A DNA stretch of 64,000 bases from an uncultured Flavobacteriaceae bacterium (GTDB taxonomy: Bacteria; Bacteroidota; Bacteroidia; Flavobacteriales; Flavobacteriaceae): positions 124,001-188,000 of the forward strand of contig CANMSI010000001.1 in assembly GCA_947500575.1 (NCBI GenBank). The letters run 5' to 3'. Of this stretch, positions 24,849 to 34,041 are shown piece by piece; position 1 is the stretch's first letter; each line of letters opens with the position of its first letter. The notes under the pieces are model-generated. The model had not been told where the DNA came from. It saw only the letters and a program-made list of their open reading frames with translations, and searched no databases. The position numbers were made by a program, and so were the translations under genes.

Positions 24849-26402
24849 ATGATTAGAAGTATTCAACTTCGGGTTAACTTAAAAGAAGCTTTGCAAGAAG
24901 GTATTCTAAAACTCAAGGCAGCGCAACATTTGGGACTTCCAAAAGAAGATTTTAAACTCAAAGTATTACGGAAATCTATTGATGCACGTAAGTCTACTAT
25001 TTATTTCAATTATAAGGTAGAAGTATATATCAATGAACCCATACCAAAAGATCTGGATTACATTTTTAACTATCAAGATGTTTCTAAAGCAAAAGCGATC
25101 CATATTGTTGGGTTCGGTCCTGCTGGAATGTGGGCAGCCCTTCGATGTATTGAATTAGGCTACAAGCCCATTGTATTAGAGCGCGGTAAAAAAGTACAGG
25201 AAAGACGGCGCGATTTAAAGGCCATAAATCAAGACCATATTGTTGGAGAAGATTCTAATTATTGCTTTGGCGAAGGGGGTGCTGGTACTTACTCTGACGG
25301 AAAACTATATACACGAAGTTTAAAGCGAGGAGATGTTAAACGCGTTTTTGAAAGTTTAGTGCATCATGGTGCTACAGCACAAATTTTAATAGATGCGCAT
25401 CCGCATATTGGCACCAATAAACTCCCCAAGATTGTAGAAAACATTAGAGAAACCATCATAAAATATGGAGGAGAAGTTCATTTCAATAGCCGTGTCATAG
25501 ATTTTGTGATTTCAAATAACAGCCTAAAGGCTCTTCAACTACAGGAAGGGAAAGAACTATTGGTAGAACGTGTAATTCTAGCAACAGGTCATTCTGCTAG
25601 AGATATTTTTCATCTACTCCATAAAAAAAATATTGCGCTAAAAGCCAAATCTTTTGCAATGGGAGTTAGAGTGGAACATCCACAACATATCATCGATAGC
25701 ATTCAATATAGCTGCGGCGAAGTACGAGACGCGCTTTTACCCGCGGCCGCTTATAGTTTGGTACAGCAAGTGAAAAATAGAGGGGTATACTCCTTTTGCA
25801 TGTGTCCGGGCGGATTTATAGTCCCTGCAGCAACCGCAAATGGAGAAGTTGTGGTAAACGGAATGTCTCCTTCTAGACGAAATAATTTATATGCCAATTC
25901 TGGTATTGTTGTAGAAATTGATGTAAACAAGGACCTCCCTACTTATGAGAAGTTTGGAGTATTGAAGGGACTGGAGTATCAGAAAAGTTTAGAGCGACTA
26001 GCCTTTACCTCTGGAGGAAGAAGTCAGACAGCACCCGCACAACGCCTTACAGATTTTGTGATGGGTAAAACCTCTGTGAACCTCAACCGAACCTCCTATC
26101 AACCCGGTCTTAAATCGGCCCCTTTGCACTCACTCTTACCCAAACTTATAGGAAGCAGGCTGCGCACAGGGTTTGCAGCTTTTGGTGAAAAAATGAATGG
26201 CTATTATACCGAAGAAGCTAATATTGTAGGAGTTGAATCACGCACTTCTTCTCCTGTAAATATTCCAAGAAAAGAAAACCTAGAACACCCAGAAATAAAA
26301 GGTCTTTTTCCTTGCGGTGAGGGTGGTGGTTATGCTGGGGGTATTGTTTCTGCAGCTATGGACGGAGAGCGTTGTGCAGAAGCTGCCATTGTTGGTCTGT
26401 AA
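24849..26402 (+). CDS. FAD-dependent oxidoreductase (COG2509-type dehydrogenase)
   Basis: A 517-residue flavoprotein of a widespread uncharacterised family. A small N-terminal domain (residues 1-80) precedes the dinucleotide fold with HIVGFGPAGMWAALRC near residue 87 and an acidic residue in VLERGKKV. A family signature GEGGAGTYSDGKL follows, and ILATGHSARD and the C-terminal LFPCGEGGGYAGGIVSAAMDG complete the FAD site. The substrate is not known. It is followed by a hairpin and the acyl-CoA synthetase gene. Confidence 0.9.
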   Translation: MIRSIQLRVNLKEALQEGILKLKAAQHLGLPKEDFKLKVLRKSIDARKSTIYFNYKVEVYINEPIPKDLDYIFNYQDVSKAKAIHIVGFGPAGMWAALRCIELGYKPIVLERGKKVQERRRDLKAINQDHIVGEDSNYCFGEGGAGTYSDGKLYTRSLKRGDVKRVFESLVHHGATAQILIDAHPHIGTNKLPKIVENIRETIIKYGGEVHFNSRVIDFVISNNSLKALQLQEGKELLVERVILATGHSARDIFHLLHKKNIALKAKSFAMGVRVEHPQHIIDSIQYSCGEVRDALLPAAAYSLVQQVKNRGVYSFCMCPGGFIVPAATANGEVVVNGMSPSRRNNLYANSGIVVEIDVNKDLPTYEKFGVLKGLEYQKSLERLAFTSGGRSQTAPAQRLTDFVMGKTSVNLNRTSYQPGLKSAPLHSLLPKLIGSRLRTGFAAFGEKMNGYYTEEANIVGVESRTSSPVNIPRKENLEHPEIKGLFPCGEGGGYAGGIVSAAMDGERCAEAAIVGL

Positions 26403-26441
26403 AGGCTAGACTTAATTTCTTATATTTAGGGAGACCAGACG

Positions 26442-26473
26442 GGGTAGCATAAAGCAAGCTATTGCTTCTACCC
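26442..26473 (+). other. Stacked-stem hairpin between FAD oxidoreductase and synthetase genes
   Basis: Two nested stems: GGGTAG / CTACCC outside and AAGCAA / TTGCTT inside with loop GCTA, joined on one side by CATA. There is no T-run after it, so a simple terminator is doubtful; it could be a leader structure of the next gene, which starts at 26504. A TATATTTA at 26421-26428 resembles a -7 box upstream. Confidence 0.4.
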
Positions 26474-26503
26474 ATAAAAAACGGCCTTTAGATCAAAACT
26501 ACT

Positions 26504-28147
26504 ATGAGAAAATTTCATTCCCCATTAGAAGCCTTTTTGCATTGGGAAAAAGAAGCTCCCCATGTTGCTTTCTTAAACCAACCCATTAATAGAAAAATTA
26601 GTACCTATACCTATGAAAGTGCGGGCGAAGAAATTCGTAGGATGGCATCGGCTTTAAAAGCTTATAACTTACCTGAAAAAAGTCATATTGGATTACTTTC
26701 AAAAAATTGTGCGCATTGGATTATGGCCGATTTGGCCATTATGATGGCAGGCTATGTCTCTGTTCCCATTTACCCTACCCTTAATGCTAACTCTATAGAA
26801 CAAATCCTTACCCATAGCGATGCAAAGGCTATCATTATTGGAAAATTAGACGATTATTCTTCACAAAAAGCGGGTATCCCAAATATTCATAAAATAAGTA
26901 TTCATCTCTATGGAGCGCTTGAAACGGATTCATGGGAACAATTAGTTGAAAAGCATGATCCTTTAAAAAAGCCTTACGAACAAAAAACAGACGATCTGGT
27001 AACTTTGATATATACTTCGGGTACAACAGGTGCTCCAAAAGGGGTAATGCATACTTCCGGTAATTTTGCAAATAGTGCTTATAGCCTAGCTTCTATTGTA
27101 GAACTTCCAAAACACCCTAAACTCTTTTCTTATCTACCCTTATCACATATTGCAGAAAGAGCTGGGGTAGCCATGCGAGGATTGGTAATGGGGGCCCAAA
27201 TTTTCTTTGCTGAATCCTTGGATACCTTTGCCGCCGACCTAGAAACCACCCAACCACATTCTTTTGGTGCTGTTCCGAGGATTTTGACAAAATTCCAAGA
27301 AAAAATCTTAGAGAACCTACCACAAAAGAAGTTAAACACCTTACTTAAAATACCGTTTGTAAAAAATATTATAAAAAAGAAATTGAAACAAAAACTCGGG
27401 CTATCGGAGGCTCGAATCATAGTAGCTGGCGCTGCACCAGTATCTCCAAGTTTAATTGAATGGTATCAAACTATTGGTATTACTGTGCATCAAATGTATG
27501 GTATGACCGAAGATTGTATTGTTTCTCATTCTAATTTACCAGGTGCCAATAAAATTGGAAGTGTAGGAAAAAAATTAGCAGGAGTAGCTACCAAATTTAC
27601 ACCAGATGGAGAACTTTGTATTAAAAATAATTGTCTATTAAAAGGATATTACAAAGCTCCGGAAATTACGGCCAGTGTTTTTACGGAAGACGGTTATTTC
27701 AAAACTGGAGATGTTGGAGAATACGACCATGACGGATTTTTAACGCTTACAGGGCGTGCTAAAGACCAGTTCAAGACGGATAAAGGAAAGTACATTTCTC
27801 CTTCGCCCATTGAGGTACAACTTTCAGGAAATACCGATATGGAACAAATTTGCATTGTTGGTACTGGAATTCCACAGCCCATTGCCCTAATTACCCCATC
27901 TCTATTAGGAAAGGCTAAAAGCAAAGCAGCCTTGACAGAAAGTCTATGGAAAAGTATTAGTGAGATCAATCCAAGTTTAGAAAAACATGAAAAAATTCAG
28001 AAAGTGGTGGTTATGAAGGAAGATTGGACTGTTGAAAACGGACTTTCTACTCCAACCTTAAAGGTAAAACGTATCAGTATTGAAAGGATTCATCAGCCTT
28101 TTTATAAAAACTGGTTTGCCCACAAGGAAAATGTTATTTTTGAATAA
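26504..28147 (+). CDS. AMP-binding long-chain acyl-CoA synthetase-like protein
   Basis: A 547-residue adenylate-forming enzyme that would activate a fatty acid with ATP and join it to CoA. Signatures: P-loop-like LIYTSGTTGAPKGVMHT (about residue 167), YGMTED (about residue 331), KTGDVGEYDHDGFLTLTGR and the catalytic-lysine region FKTDKGKYISPSPIE. The length is normal for the FadD/FACL group with the short C-terminal domain. It is the first gene of a possible operon with the small frameshifted gene and the PaiB-like gene. The chain length is not deducible. Confidence 0.92.
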   Translation: MRKFHSPLEAFLHWEKEAPHVAFLNQPINRKISTYTYESAGEEIRRMASALKAYNLPEKSHIGLLSKNCAHWIMADLAIMMAGYVSVPIYPTLNANSIEQILTHSDAKAIIIGKLDDYSSQKAGIPNIHKISIHLYGALETDSWEQLVEKHDPLKKPYEQKTDDLVTLIYTSGTTGAPKGVMHTSGNFANSAYSLASIVELPKHPKLFSYLPLSHIAERAGVAMRGLVMGAQIFFAESLDTFAADLETTQPHSFGAVPRILTKFQEKILENLPQKKLNTLLKIPFVKNIIKKKLKQKLGLSEARIIVAGAAPVSPSLIEWYQTIGITVHQMYGMTEDCIVSHSNLPGANKIGSVGKKLAGVATKFTPDGELCIKNNCLLKGYYKAPEITASVFTEDGYFKTGDVGEYDHDGFLTLTGRAKDQFKTDKGKYISPSPIEVQLSGNTDMEQICIVGTGIPQPIALITPSLLGKAKSKAALTESLWKSISEINPSLEKHEKIQKVVVMKEDWTVENGLSTPTLKVKRISIERIHQPFYKNWFAHKENVIFE

Positions 28148-28195
28148 ATTGGTTTTAAAATAGTTGTTATCCCTTCATTTATACAATCACTAAGC

Positions 28196-28485
28196 ATGAG
28201 CAAGTTTCTTTTGCTTTTTATAAGTGTTCTTATTTCACAAATGGCTCTGGGGCAACATAGTGTTTCCCATTATCTTACCTACGAGAGCATTGTAAGGAAG
28301 TTTTTTAATACCTATGAATTAGAAGAACTTCTTGGCAGCAAAGAAATTATTTTTGCAAAAACACCGAAAGAAATGGCGCCCTATGGGCTAGGATGCATTT
28401 AATGGTAGATATGTACGAGGTACTAAAAAAACTAATAATACAAAAGAGAGCATACGAAACAAAATACAAGATTAAACACCTTTAA
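28196..28485 (+). pseudogene. Small exported protein gene, probable frameshift at 28379-28382
   Basis: The frame from ATG 28196 encodes a signal peptide (MSKFLLLFISVLISQMALGQ) and then 42 residues (SVSHYLTYESIVRKFF, then FAKTPKEMAP) and stops at 28402 after YGLGCI. From the same point another frame continues sensibly without a stop to TAA at 28483-28485: LWARMHLMVDMYEVLKKL, then IIQKRAYETKYKIKHL. One missing C in the GCGCCCTAT run would join both into a protein of about 96 residues. The joined gene would end 5 bases before the PaiB-like start, as in an operon. I do not recognise the family. It may be a real mutation, programmed frameshift or sequencing error. Confidence 0.6.
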
Positions 28486-28490
28486 AATAC

Positions 28491-29105
28491 ATGTACATAC
28501 CGCATCATTATAAGAATGAGAATCTTTCGGAGGTAAAGGATTTTTTAAAAAAACATAGTTTTGGTTTGCTCATAAACCAAACCAACGGCAAACCTTGGGC
28601 TACTCATATTCCGTTAGAATTAGATGTAGATGAAAAGGGGAATGATGTGTTGGTCAGCCATATTTCCAAGGTCAATCCACAATGGAAGAATTTTGAAAAA
28701 GAACCCCAAGTGCTATGCGTGTTCAATGGTCCACATAGTTATGTATCTTCCTCTTGGTATAAAGAAGAGGAAGTCCCTACTTGGAACTATATTGCGGTTC
28801 ATATCTATGGAAATATTAAAGTTTTACCTGAGGAAGCGGTCTTGGCTTCGCTTCATAAATTGGTAGATAAATACGAACAAAACTCTAAAAATCCCCTTTC
28901 ATTAAACAACCTATCCAAAGGAACTATGCGACAAATAAAAGGCATTGTAGGCTTCCAAATTAGCATAGAAGAAATACATGCGGCATACAAGCTATCACAA
29001 GGCAGGGAACACGATCACCCCAAAATTATATCGGAATTAGAAGAAACAAAAAATCCAGGGTCACATGGTGTTGCCAAAGAGATGAAAAAGCGTAAAGACC
29101 ACTAA
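28491..29105 (+). CDS. PaiB-like FMN-binding protein
   Basis: A 204-residue protein of the PaiB family (FMN-binding split barrel, annotated as negative transcriptional regulator). Family features are the start MYIPHHYKNE, ATHIPLELD, HISKVNPQW, VLCVFNGPHSYVSSSWY and VPTWNYIAVHIYG. It probably binds a flavin; whether it acts on DNA in this organism is unknown. Cytoplasmic. It lies 5 bases after the end of the apparently frameshifted small gene and may share its promoter. Confidence 0.9.
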   Translation: MYIPHHYKNENLSEVKDFLKKHSFGLLINQTNGKPWATHIPLELDVDEKGNDVLVSHISKVNPQWKNFEKEPQVLCVFNGPHSYVSSSWYKEEEVPTWNYIAVHIYGNIKVLPEEAVLASLHKLVDKYEQNSKNPLSLNNLSKGTMRQIKGIVGFQISIEEIHAAYKLSQGREHDHPKIISELEETKNPGSHGVAKEMKKRKDH

Positions 29106-29176
29106 ATTTTAAACAAAAAATTTACTCTTACTAATTTCAGCTTTTTCATATATTTATGTTAGGTAGAAGAAAAATT

Positions 29177-29671
29177 ATGAAAGATACCACAACAAACAAG
29201 GGACTATTAACCAAAATGATTATTCTAGTGATTGTTATTTGGATGATCTCTACCGTAATTATTATTGTAGGATTGGATAATTGGTCGGACCGAGGAACCT
29301 TCGGAGATTTATTTGGAGCTGTAAATGCTCTTTTTTCTGGTTTAGCATTTGCTGGATTAATCTATACCATTGTGTTGCAAAAGCAAGATTTGGAAATTCA
29401 GAGAAATGAGATTACTTTGAACAGAACAGAATTAAAAAAGACCGCCAAAGCACAACAAAATTCTGAAAAAGCGCTCATAGAACAAGTAGAGCAGATGAAA
29501 GTAGCTTCAAAACTAAATGCTCTTAAAACCCTAATTGACTATTATAACGTACAAATTGCTAACCCTGCCAATACTCCTGAAATAGTCACTAAAGCTAAAG
29601 AAAGGAGAAAAGGAACTATTCAAGAAATTGATGCCTTAATTGACCGTATTGGAGATGATGATTTGGAATGA
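29177..29671 (+). CDS. Small two-TM protein with coiled coil (N-terminus as in putative phage abortive-infection proteins)
   Basis: About 164 residues. Two membrane helices (residues 13-34 and 48-70) are followed by a coiled-coil region (residues 73-115). The pattern FGDLFGAVNALFSGLAFAG then YTIVLQKQDLEIQRNEI is the N-terminal signature shared by many small membrane proteins and by a family annotated as putative phage abortive infection (putAbiC); the usual longer C-terminal part is absent. A further in-frame ATG at 29156 is an alternative start. It stands between a PaiB-like gene and a GNAT gene without other defence genes, so a defence role is not supported. Confidence 0.72.
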   Translation: MKDTTTNKGLLTKMIILVIVIWMISTVIIIVGLDNWSDRGTFGDLFGAVNALFSGLAFAGLIYTIVLQKQDLEIQRNEITLNRTELKKTAKAQQNSEKALIEQVEQMKVASKLNALKTLIDYYNVQIANPANTPEIVTKAKERRKGTIQEIDALIDRIGDDDLE

Positions 29672-29707
29672 GTGTTTTTAAGCTTTTACAAATGAACCAT
29701 TTAACTC

Positions 29708-30211
29708 TTGAAAATTTTAAGCACAGCACGATTGGTCATAAGGCATGTGAGCATAAAGGATACTGATTTCATCCTAGCACTCGTAAACAGTCCTAATTGG
29801 ATTGAATTTATTGGTGACAAAGACATTAAAACAACTGAAGATGCTTTTGCATACATACAAAATAGCCTTATAAGTTCTTATAATAAAAACGGATATGACC
29901 TGTATAAAATGAGTCTCAAAAATTCAGGAATCCCTATTGGAATTTGTGGATTTTTGAAAAGAGACTATTTGAAAGAGGCTGATATTGGTTTCGCCATTCT
30001 GCCAACCTATGAAGAAAAAGGATATACATTTGAGGCGGCACAAGCCATTCTAAACTATGGTATTGCTTCCTTAGGCTTAACTACTATTCTAGCTATTACC
30101 AGTCCAAAAAATATAAAGTCACAAAAACTGCTTCAAAAGCTTCAACTAAGAGAAATAAAGAAAATTCAAGCAAAAGAAGACGGCGAAGTACTTTTGCTAT
30201 TTTCTAACTAG
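29708..30211 (+). CDS. GNAT family N-acetyltransferase (TTG start)
   Basis: A 167-residue acetyltransferase of the RimJ/RimL type: the opening KILSTARLVIRHVSIKDTDFI is the family's usual first strand and helix, and ADIGFAILPTYEEKGYTFEA holds the acetyl-CoA-binding region (here E-K-G-Y replaces the more usual R/Q-G-x-G/A). SQKLLQKLQL completes the fold. The frame has a stop (29702-29704) one codon upstream of TTG 29708 and no ATG until well inside, so TTG is the likely start. Substrate unknown. Confidence 0.85.
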   Translation: MKILSTARLVIRHVSIKDTDFILALVNSPNWIEFIGDKDIKTTEDAFAYIQNSLISSYNKNGYDLYKMSLKNSGIPIGICGFLKRDYLKEADIGFAILPTYEEKGYTFEAAQAILNYGIASLGLTTILAITSPKNIKSQKLLQKLQLREIKKIQAKEDGEVLLLFSN

Positions 30212-30334
30212 TACCTTATCTTTAGCTAGCTTGATCCATCAAATAGCTTCCCCACTTGTAATTCAGGCAACTAAGTATCGCCAAAATGCTGAATTTTGGG
30301 TTACTATTCACCATCATTAAACTAATAAAACATT

Positions 30335-32422
30335 ATGAAAATCCGTTGTTTTTTTATTTCCATTGCAATCACAATTGCTACTGTTTTTTGTGCCAACGCT
30401 CAAAAAAAAGAAACTCAAATTGCATGGGATACCTGGGGAGTTCCTCATATTACAGCAAATACCGTTGATGATTTATTTTATGCGCAAGGCTGGGCACAAA
30501 TGCACAATCATGCCAACCTAATTACAGAACTTTATGGGAGTGCTAGGGGAAAAGGAGCTGAATATTGGGGAAAAGCTAAATTAGAAAATGATATGCTTAT
30601 ACACACCTTAGGTTTTGAGGAATTAGCTAAGGAATGGGAAAGCAAGCAAGACCCTGAAATCAAAATTATCTATGCCGCTTTTATTAAAGGTATGAACGCC
30701 TATGCGCAAGCGCACCCGGAAGCCATTGAAGAGAAAAATAGGGTGGTTTTACCGCTGACTACTTTGGATATGAATATGCATTCTATGTATGTAATCTTTA
30801 CCCGTTTTATTGGAGGCAATGATCTTGGGCGTATTCAACAATGGCCAGATATGGGATCTAATACCTATGCAATTGGCCCTAGTCGCTCTGCTTCTGGAAA
30901 TTCAATGCTTGTTCAAAACCCGCATTTACCTTGGTGGAATGAGTTTTTATTCTTCGAATCTCATTTAAACTTGAGTGGTAAAAATATGTATGGAACTACG
31001 CTGGTAGGCTTTCCTGGAATTGCCATTGGCTTTAATGAACATTTAGGATGGAGTCACACGGATAATACCATTGATAATGCCGATACTTATGAGTTAACGC
31101 TAAAGGAGGGCGGTTATCTGCTAGATGGACAAAGAAAAGAATTTGAAGCGTCTTCTAAAATCATAAAAATAAAGCAGAAAGACGGCTCTTTTCAAGAACA
31201 AACCATACCCCTCATGAAAACAGTGCATGGTCCTGTTGTTAATAAAACTGACAATAAAGTACTTGCACTGCGTATGGTAGGGTTGGATAGACCTAATATG
31301 TTCTTACAGTGGTGGCGCATGATTAATAGTAGCAGCTTTGATGAGTTCGAATCTGCCTTAAAAATGGCGCAAATTCCTTTTTGGAATGTGATGTACGCTG
31401 ATAAAGAAGGAGATATTTTTTACGTATTCAACGGTTTAGTACCCAAACGTAGTGAAGGGGGTTGGGACTATTGGGATCGGGTTATCCCTGATGGAAAATC
31501 GAGCGATGTTTGGACGGAAGTACATCCATATGCAGATTTACCAAAAGTAAAAAACCCTGCAAACGGTTGGTTACAAAATGCCAACGATCCGCCATGGACA
31601 AGTACCATACCCATGAGTTTAAATCCAGATGACTACCCACCGTATATGGCTCCTGTCTATATGCCATTTAGACCTCAACGAGCGGCAAGAATGCTCTTAG
31701 AGGATGATTCCATCACTTTCGAAGAATTGGTAGCATACAAACATTCTACCAGATTAGAATTCGCAGATCGCATTTTAGATGATTTATTTGCTGCGGTAGA
31801 TGCTTCGAATTCTCAAAAAGCAAAAGAGGCAAAGCTTGTGCTAGAAGCTTGGGATAGAGAAGCCGATGCGGATAGCAAGGGGATGCTTCTATTTTTTAAT
31901 TGGGCCAGAAAGTTCAATGTATGGAATAGTTCCAATTATGCACAACCATGGGATATTAAAAATCCAAATACAACCCCAGATGGTCTTTCCAATCCAGAAA
32001 AAGCTGTTGAACTATTGGAAGTGGCGGCAACGGAACTGGAAACCAAATTTGGAAAACTAGATACTGCCTGGGGAGATTACTATAAAATTCAATACAATGG
32101 AAAAAACTATCCAGCAAATGGAGTAGATGGTTCTATGGGAGTTTTTAGAGTAGCTTGGCCAGGAGGGTCAGATGAAAACAATATGTATGTAGGTGGTGGA
32201 GATTCTTGGGTAGGTGTTATCGAATTTGGAGATACTGTTAAAGCAAAAGTATTATTGAGCTATGGAAATTCAACACAAAAAAACTCACCTCATAATGGAG
32301 ATCAATTAGCGTTGTTTTCTAAGAAAGAACTGCGAGATGCCTGGTTCACAAAAGATCAGGTAAAAGCGCATACAGCAAAGTTGGAAGTGCTTACAGAAAA
32401 TGGTTTTAAAGTGAAGAATTAA
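30335..32422 (+). CDS. Penicillin acylase family protein (N-terminal nucleophile amidase)
   Basis: A 695-residue exported amidase. A signal peptide ends near FCANAQ. The precursor of this family is cut between Gly and a catalytic Ser or Thr; here Gly174-Ser175 in DMGSNTYAIGPS fits, giving a short alpha chain and a long beta chain. QNPHLPW and the later SHTDNTID agree with the family of aculeacin-like and N-acyl-homoserine-lactone acylases. The natural substrate cannot be fixed: beta-lactams, acyl amides and AHLs are all possible. It lies 14 bases before a dienelactone-hydrolase-like gene. Periplasmic. Confidence 0.9.
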   Translation: MKIRCFFISIAITIATVFCANAQKKETQIAWDTWGVPHITANTVDDLFYAQGWAQMHNHANLITELYGSARGKGAEYWGKAKLENDMLIHTLGFEELAKEWESKQDPEIKIIYAAFIKGMNAYAQAHPEAIEEKNRVVLPLTTLDMNMHSMYVIFTRFIGGNDLGRIQQWPDMGSNTYAIGPSRSASGNSMLVQNPHLPWWNEFLFFESHLNLSGKNMYGTTLVGFPGIAIGFNEHLGWSHTDNTIDNADTYELTLKEGGYLLDGQRKEFEASSKIIKIKQKDGSFQEQTIPLMKTVHGPVVNKTDNKVLALRMVGLDRPNMFLQWWRMINSSSFDEFESALKMAQIPFWNVMYADKEGDIFYVFNGLVPKRSEGGWDYWDRVIPDGKSSDVWTEVHPYADLPKVKNPANGWLQNANDPPWTSTIPMSLNPDDYPPYMAPVYMPFRPQRAARMLLEDDSITFEELVAYKHSTRLEFADRILDDLFAAVDASNSQKAKEAKLVLEAWDREADADSKGMLLFFNWARKFNVWNSSNYAQPWDIKNPNTTPDGLSNPEKAVELLEVAATELETKFGKLDTAWGDYYKIQYNGKNYPANGVDGSMGVFRVAWPGGSDENNMYVGGGDSWVGVIEFGDTVKAKVLLSYGNSTQKNSPHNGDQLALFSKKELRDAWFTKDQVKAHTAKLEVLTENGFKVKN

Positions 32423-32436
32423 TTGAATACATACGT

Positions 32437-33159
32437 ATGATTCAAACAAAACGTATTATCTATAATGAAGCAGACAACACCTTTGAAGGTTTTGTAGCCT
32501 GGGATAGCACTGCAACTGCAAAACGACCGGTGGTATTAATAAGTCATGCTTTTAGTGGTCAATTACAATTTGAAGAAAACAAGGCTGTTGAATTGGCCAA
32601 ATTAGGATACATTGGTTTTGCCATTGACATCTATGGTAAAGGCATTAGAGGAAAAACTAGGGACGAATCTAAACGCCTGATGGATGCCTTAGATGCAGAC
32701 AGGAAAACGCTTTTAAAAAGAATGCAACTTTCGGTAAAAACAGCAAAGGAACTTCAATTTGTAGATTCCACCAAAATCGGTGCTATTGGCTTCTGTTTTG
32801 GTGGAAAATGTGTTTTAGATTTGGCTAGGTCTGGAGATACAATAAGTGGGGTCGTCAGTTTTCATGGACTCTACGATGCTCCAGAATTCAATAAAGACAC
32901 CAAAATAAATACCCCTATTCTTGTTTTGCACGGATGGGATGATCCTTTAGCTCCGCCTAAAGATATTGTCATGTTAGGAAAAGAATTAACAAGCAAAAGT
33001 GCCCCATGGGAACTAAATGCCTATGGACATACAGGACATGCTTTTACCAACCCAAAGGCAAATACACCAGAAAATGGATTGGTCTATAATGAAGATTCGA
33101 ATACCAAAGGATGGAATCGAATGAAAGTATTTTTTGAAACTGCTTTTACTAAGACCTAA
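32437..33159 (+). CDS. Dienelactone hydrolase-like protein
   Basis: A 240-residue alpha/beta-hydrolase of the dienelactone hydrolase family. The triad is Cys120 in IGFCFGGK, Asp169 in GWDDPLAPP and His201 in HTGHAFTN; a cysteine nucleophile is characteristic of the family. No signal peptide is seen. It is the middle gene of a three-gene operon (gaps of 14 and 3 bases). The classical substrate dienelactone belongs to aromatic degradation, but nothing else here suggests that pathway, so the role is open. Confidence 0.9.
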   Translation: MIQTKRIIYNEADNTFEGFVAWDSTATAKRPVVLISHAFSGQLQFEENKAVELAKLGYIGFAIDIYGKGIRGKTRDESKRLMDALDADRKTLLKRMQLSVKTAKELQFVDSTKIGAIGFCFGGKCVLDLARSGDTISGVVSFHGLYDAPEFNKDTKINTPILVLHGWDDPLAPPKDIVMLGKELTSKSAPWELNAYGHTGHAFTNPKANTPENGLVYNEDSNTKGWNRMKVFFETAFTKT

Positions 33160-33162
33160 AGG

Positions 33163-34014
33163 ATGAAACAACTCTTACTCTTCTTTACCATTTCTGTGAT
33201 ACTAACTCCTATCCATGCTTTTGAGGATACGGAACACTGTGCTCCCACAGAAACCAGATTTAATATTGAAAAAGATCTCTTATTGGCGCAGTTCGATTGT
33301 AAGACCGATGTAGATGATTTGCATTCCATTGCAGCCTTTGCCACTCTTGTATCTAACGTTCCTTTTTCTAAAATAAACTATCATGCCGTGGCAGGCACAT
33401 ATGGAATTCAGGAAGGTTTATATGTTCCTGCTAACGCCCTTTTTCAAGAGGCATTTGGAGACAATTGGACGGACGCACATAAAGATTTTACTGCTGCTGT
33501 GAATAAAGTTAGTGACATTGCGATTAAAACACTAGTAGCAGGAGGAAACATTTGGATTGCAGAGGCAGGACAGTCAGACTTCTCTGCAGCCTTGATTAAA
33601 GCAATCAAAACGAAGATACCTAGTTTCGCTTCTTCCGATAAGATTCATATCGTACAACACAGCAATTGGAATGAAAAAGTAACCTCCGCAGAGAGTTTAG
33701 CATTTGTAAAAAAGAACATTAGTTATCACAAAATAGCAGATGGAAATGCCGAAGGAAATGGAACGCCTGGTTTTAGATCTCCAGATTTCACCAACTGGAA
33801 GATGCATTTAAAATCTTCCCAATTAATTGCGGTATGGCAATTAGCAATTACACTTGGCAACCAATACAATGGAAAAAACGAGCGCTATAATAACGAAGCA
33901 ATTGCCGCAGGAGGATTAGATTTTTCAGATCTTTCCGAAACATGCTGGATTCTAGGATTAGAAAACATTAAGGATACGGCAGAATTTTTCAAGTTATATG
34001 GTGCTGGCAATTAA
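33163..34014 (+). CDS. Exported protein, possibly nucleoside-hydrolase-like
   Basis: A 283-residue protein with a signal peptide (ending TPIHA). Family not recognised with certainty. LLLAQFDCKTDVDDLHSIAA near residue 40 resembles the Asp cluster at the start of nucleoside hydrolases (D-x-D-x-x-x-D-D), where the aspartates bind calcium. NIWIAEAGQSDFSAA and a later IVQHSNWNE could be the next strands. No clear second-half Asp/His was identified, so the assignment is weak. It lies 3 bases after the dienelactone hydrolase-like gene. Confidence 0.72.
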   Translation: MKQLLLFFTISVILTPIHAFEDTEHCAPTETRFNIEKDLLLAQFDCKTDVDDLHSIAAFATLVSNVPFSKINYHAVAGTYGIQEGLYVPANALFQEAFGDNWTDAHKDFTAAVNKVSDIAIKTLVAGGNIWIAEAGQSDFSAALIKAIKTKIPSFASSDKIHIVQHSNWNEKVTSAESLAFVKKNISYHKIADGNAEGNGTPGFRSPDFTNWKMHLKSSQLIAVWQLAITLGNQYNGKNERYNNEAIAAGGLDFSDLSETCWILGLENIKDTAEFFKLYGAGN

Positions 34015-34041
34015 GACTAAAACGCTTTTAGCTGTATTACC

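Noticed and set aside
29177-29671. Possible phage-defence island
   Set aside because: Only one short protein shares an N-terminal signature with abortive-infection proteins; neighbours are housekeeping genes with the same composition.
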